Position numbers and translations under genes: made by a program
From: Halanaerobiales bacterium
Lineage (GTDB): Bacteria; Bacillota_F; Halanaerobiia; DY22613
Direction: 5' to 3'
Assembly: GCA_023128035.1 (NCBI GenBank)
Contig: JAGMES010000103.1
Location: forward strand, 1-15,331
Length of the DNA: 15,331 bases
Part shown: piece by piece, positions 12,615 to 15,331 of the stretch
Layout of the letters: each line of letters opens with the position of its first letter
Numbering within the stretch: position 1 is the first letter of the stretch
Notes under the pieces: generated by a model
The model's input: only the letters and a program-made list of their open reading frames with translations
Told to the model about the DNA's origin: nothing
Databases searched by the model: none

Positions 12615-12906
12615 TTTTCTCTCGTTTTATATTTGCACCTAAAAATAATGCATAATTTATTAAATCATAAATAGTATCTAATACATTTTCATATTTTGTT
12701 TGATCACTATTATTAATAATAAATTCTTTTAATCTATCTGTTTTACTCCAAATTGATCCTGCCAAAACCCATTTTGGCATTAAAGAATAAGAATTTTTAT
12801 ATATTATTTTTCTTTCAATTCTTATTTTTAAAACCTCTTTTAAAATATTTAAATATTCTTTATCATCTATTTTTTTTATATAATTAATTATTTTTATTTT
12901 TTCCAT
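12601..12906 (-). CDS. DUF1599/Nmad1-like nucleotide-metabolism protein
   Basis: The start at ATG 12904-12906 lies one base past the dUTPase stop and after AGGTAA, so it is preferred over the in-frame ATG at 12936. In the 101-residue product, the later part (SIWSKTDRLKEFI, then YENVLDTIYDLINYALFLGANI) fits the pattern of the viral DUF1599/Nmad1 group: a Trp/Ser turn, a K-DRL helix, and a DT-x-x-DL-x-NYA helix. Members are found near thymidylate synthases and modified-base genes in phages. The exact activity is not established. Its place between dUTPase and ThyX supports a nucleotide-related role, with MazG-like helical NTPases as another option. Confidence 0.58.
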   Translation of the reverse strand: MEKIKIINYIKKIDDKEYLNILKEVLKIRIERKIIYKNSYSLMPKWVLAGSIWSKTDRLKEFIINNSDQTKYENVLDTIYDLINYALFLGANIKREKNENK

Positions 12907-12907
12907 C

Positions 12908-13327
12908 TTATTTACCTGTACTTCCAAATCTACCAATTCCTCTATCAGTATTACTTAATTCTTTAAATTCTTCTAAATCTGGTGTATCTGCTTTAATAAA
13001 AACTAGTTGACAAATTTTTTCTTCAGCTTTAATATGTTGTACTTTATTTGTGATATTAAATAATTGGCAATTAATTTCACCTCTATACGATGAATCAATA
13101 ACAGTTCCACCAACTGTTAATCCTTTGTTTTTAAAAATACCACTTTTATCTTCAACTTTACAATAATATTTTTCATCAAATTCTAATGCTAAACCTAATG
13201 GTATACAAGCAATATCATTTTCTAATATTAATTGATTTTTAATTGCATATACATCATAGCCAATATCACCTTGTCTAGGTTTTATAATTTTTGCATTTAT
13301 ATCTAATTTTTTAAATTTTATTCCCAT
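12908..13327 (-). CDS. dut: dUTP diphosphatase (trimeric dUTPase)
   Basis: This 139-residue enzyme hydrolyses dUTP to dUMP and pyrophosphate, keeping uracil out of DNA and feeding ThyX. All five trimeric dUTPase motifs are present: GDIGYDVYA (20-28), EDKSGI (59-64, with Asp-Lys before Ser-Gly in place of the usual Arg-Ser), GGTVIDSSYRGEI (73-85, catalytic Asp 78), the ICQLVF strand (105-110), and RGIGRFGSTG (129-138), the glycine-rich arm that closes on the nucleotide. The ATG at 13327 lies one base after the polymerase stop. An in-frame ATG at 13336 would add MNK. It forms a unit with the following ThyX and dCMP deaminase genes. Confidence 0.93.
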   Translation of the reverse strand: MGIKFKKLDINAKIIKPRQGDIGYDVYAIKNQLILENDIACIPLGLALEFDEKYYCKVEDKSGIFKNKGLTVGGTVIDSSYRGEINCQLFNITNKVQHIKAEEKICQLVFIKADTPDLEEFKELSNTDRGIGRFGSTGK

Positions 13328-13328
13328 C

Positions 13329-15331
13329 TTATTCATTCTCTAATTTATTTAATAATCGTTCAAGTTGTTTTGGTGTGTATTGCCAACAATCTTTAAAATA
13401 AGTATAGATATTTTCTTTTTCAACAACTCTAAAGAGTTCAAGAATTCCACTTATAATTGCTTTCCAATAATAATCAGAGTCATATTGTTTACCATTTTCA
13501 AATTCATCTATTGTTATAGGTTGAATTTTAGGTTTTGATTTATACACAATATAACTTATACTATCACCAATATTTATGTCTTCACCTTGTTCTATTAATC
13601 TCTTAGCTACTTGTATATGTGCAGGGATCGGGGCATATTGATTTGTTCCATCTTTTTTAATTTTTGGTTTTCCAGTTTTTCCATCAATAACATGTTGTCC
13701 ATATGTATCTAAAGGTTTATTTATTGTTTGATATTTAATTATAAATTTTTTATAAAGTTTTTGATCATACACAATTTTTTTGTATTTTAATAATTTTTCA
13801 TGCCAATCTTTTTTATTATATTTAAATGTTAATAAATCTTTACATAATTTCTTTTGTAAATCTTTAGCGATTTGTATTGTATCTTTTTTTATAAACATAC
13901 CACCCTTTGAATTAATTTCACCATCAAGTATGTAGTAATATCTTTTTTTCTTGACAACAATACATGCATCAAATGTTTTTTCATGTTCAAAATTCTTGGC
14001 ATGTTTACATGTTTCAGTTTTATTAGTCTTTGGATTAATTAAATTAAATGTACAAAAACTATTAAAATCTTTAATCCAATTATTGAAGAAATTAAAATAA
14101 AATTCATTTAGATCTTGTAAATTGTTTTCATTTTTAATTCCATAAATAGAATCTGTATCACCGGAGGTTATTGTTAAACCTTTTTTTCTTCCGGCCAATA
14201 TACATTTCTTTGTTAACATTCTACATGTAGTAGTAATACAATCTCCTATTGCATATTTATAATCTCTAAAAGTTTTTAAACCAAATACACCATAAATAGA
14301 GTTTGCTAAATTTTTTAATGCAGTTTGATATATATTTTTTTCTTCATATTCTGGTGAATTTTTTTCATAGTTCTTCAAACTATATTTTATTATATTACGT
14401 TTTTGCAACAAATCTTTACAAAGCATTGGTAATATTCCTTCTTCTCTCTTAAATAATCTAGCAGGATGTAAATTCCAACCCCTTGTATCTAAATTTAAAT
14501 CCCAATCTGTTCTTGTTAAATTATTTTTAATCAAATATTTTTTAAGTTTTTCATCTTTATGTTCTACTATTTTCCACATGGCATCTTCCATTGTAATTTT
14601 AACATTATATTTTTTTCTAAGTTCTTCAATTTTCTTTTCATATCTTTTTTTATTTAATGTACCTTTTGATGTTAAATATTTTACGTTCTTTGCATTTTTC
14701 AAATACATAGGATTTAAATTAATAACTTCATTTATGAATTTAACTTCATTTTCTTTAAATATTTCTTGTAATTTAGGATAATAATCATCTACATATAATT
14801 CAGGTGAAATATTATGTGTGATTATTGCAGTAGGATAATGAGATCCAAAATCCCAACATTCTAAATCTTTATACAATCCAGGTAAATAACAAAAAGTATA
14901 TCCACCGCTTATGAATTCACCCGTTATTGGATGTGAAAATCCTTCAACTTGTTTCTTACTAGGCTTTGAATTTTTGATGATATTTTTCTTATGATATTCA
15001 TTTAATAATAACATGTCTATTATTTTACTATTATATAATGTATCTATTAATAGACAATGTGCAATTTTAGCTTGAATTTGATGTATCTTTAGGAACTTAA
15101 TCTTTTCTTCAATTAGAAACATTAAATTGACATCTTGTATATTATATTCTTTCATTACTCCTATATCAAATAAGAATAACTCAAAAAATTTCTTGCAACC
15201 TGTTTTTTCTTTCCAATCAATTTTAGTAACTTCAGTTAAATTTTTAAACACACTTACTTCTTTTTTAATTTCATCTTTGAATTCATATTCACTTACAAAA
15301 TTCAAACTATAACTTCTAAGACTTACCCATT
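13329..15331 (-). CDS. family B DNA polymerase (N-terminal part beyond the window)
   Basis: The frame stays open to the right edge, so the start and the first part of the exonuclease domain lie outside. The visible 666 residues begin WVSLRSYSLNFVSEYEF, the region before Exo III. Counted from the codon at 15305, YNIQD (54-58) is Exo III, DFGSHYPTAI (152-161) is motif A, KNLANSIYGVFG (331-342) is motif B, GDTDS (382-386) is motif C with its two catalytic Asp, and KKKRY (452-456) is the thumb-side motif. Motif A has His-Tyr in place of the usual Leu-Tyr. The 130-residue spacing between motif A and the LLQKRNIIKY helix is long and includes a charged coiled segment (YEKKIEELRKKY). It is the replicative polymerase and the upstream-most gene of this operon in the window. 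Confidence 0.93.
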   Translation of the reverse strand, partial: WVSLRSYSLNFVSEYEFKDEIKKEVSVFKNLTEVTKIDWKEKTGCKKFFELFLFDIGVMKEYNIQDVNLMFLIEEKIKFLKIHQIQAKIAHCLLIDTLYNSKIIDMLLLNEYHKKNIIKNSKPSKKQVEGFSHPITGEFISGGYTFCYLPGLYKDLECWDFGSHYPTAIITHNISPELYVDDYYPKLQEIFKENEVKFINEVINLNPMYLKNAKNVKYLTSKGTLNKKRYEKKIEELRKKYNVKITMEDAMWKIVEHKDEKLKKYLIKNNLTRTDWDLNLDTRGWNLHPARLFKREEGILPMLCKDLLQKRNIIKYSLKNYEKNSPEYEEKNIYQTALKNLANSIYGVFGLKTFRDYKYAIGDCITTTCRMLTKKCILAGRKKGLTITSGDTDSIYGIKNENNLQDLNEFYFNFFNNWIKDFNSFCTFNLINPKTNKTETCKHAKNFEHEKTFDACIVVKKKRYYYILDGEINSKGGMFIKKDTIQIAKDLQKKLCKDLLTFKYNKKDWHEKLLKYKKIVYDQKLYKKFIIKYQTINKPLDTYGQHVIDGKTGKPKIKKDGTNQYAPIPAHIQVAKRLIEQGEDINIGDSISYIVYKSKPKIQPITIDEFENGKQYDSDYYWKAIISGILELFRVVEKENIYTYFKDCWQYTPKQLERLLNKLENE

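Noticed and set aside
14578..15312. Two plus-strand frames inside the polymerase gene
   Set aside because: They lie opposite conserved polymerase sequence and are Phe/Ser/Leu-rich shadows.
1..15331. tRNA, rRNA, CRISPR array or insertion sequence
   Set aside because: No cloverleaf-like segment, regular short direct repeats with spacers, transposase frame or terminal inverted repeats were seen by eye on either strand.

Overview
The window is AT-rich, densely packed and almost entirely coding. It reads as part of a head-tail virus or related mobile element. The genome carries its own DNA replication and nucleotide genes, a glycosyl/methyltransferase cassette, and a long run of tiny unrecognised genes. 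An archaeal host is favoured but not proven. Two promoters have a BRE-like purine tract followed by TTTATATA, and most starts are preceded by GGTGA or GAGGTGA. I see no obvious bacterial -35/-10 pairs. No capsid, terminase, portal, rRNA, tRNA or CRISPR is visible.

Layout. Positions 1-5186 (+ strand) hold one tightly coupled operon with mostly 4-base ATGA overlaps. It encodes the tail of a probable nucleotide-sugar epimerase, a GT2-type glycosyltransferase, four different class I SAM methyltransferases in a row (one interrupted by a stop codon), a HxGH cytidylyltransferase and a GT4-type glycosyltransferase. Together they look like a system that builds and methylates a glycan. The operon converges, with overlapping stop codons, on a leftward operon.

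Positions 5183-8122 (- strand) hold about a dozen very small genes behind a TATA promoter near 8165. They include zinc ribbons, a single-pass membrane protein, a protein with an HEFLH motif, a protein ending in a HINCRC motif and several broken reading frames. Positions 8175-10022 (- strand) hold a second array behind a promoter near 10092, which has an inverted repeat over its predicted start site. This array includes a TM2-like membrane protein, a cysteine-rich lipoprotein and an internally deleted relic of a Thg1-like 3'-5' polymerase.

Positions 10143-15331 (- strand) form the replication and nucleotide operon, in transcription order: family B DNA polymerase (runs off the edge), dUTPase, a DUF1599/Nmad1-like protein, ThyX thymidylate synthase, dCMP deaminase, a GIY-YIG nuclease and an ATP-dependent DNA ligase. 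dCMP deaminase and dUTPase supply dUMP, ThyX makes dTMP, and polymerase and ligase use and seal the product.

A recurrent oddity is broken reading frames. Several breaks lie exactly in poly-A runs (ThyX, dCMP deaminase, a small gene near 5515) and would be repaired by one base, which suggests homopolymer read errors or, less likely, slippage. Three others are clean in-frame stop codons (1931, 5389, 5681), and one gene has a real internal deletion.
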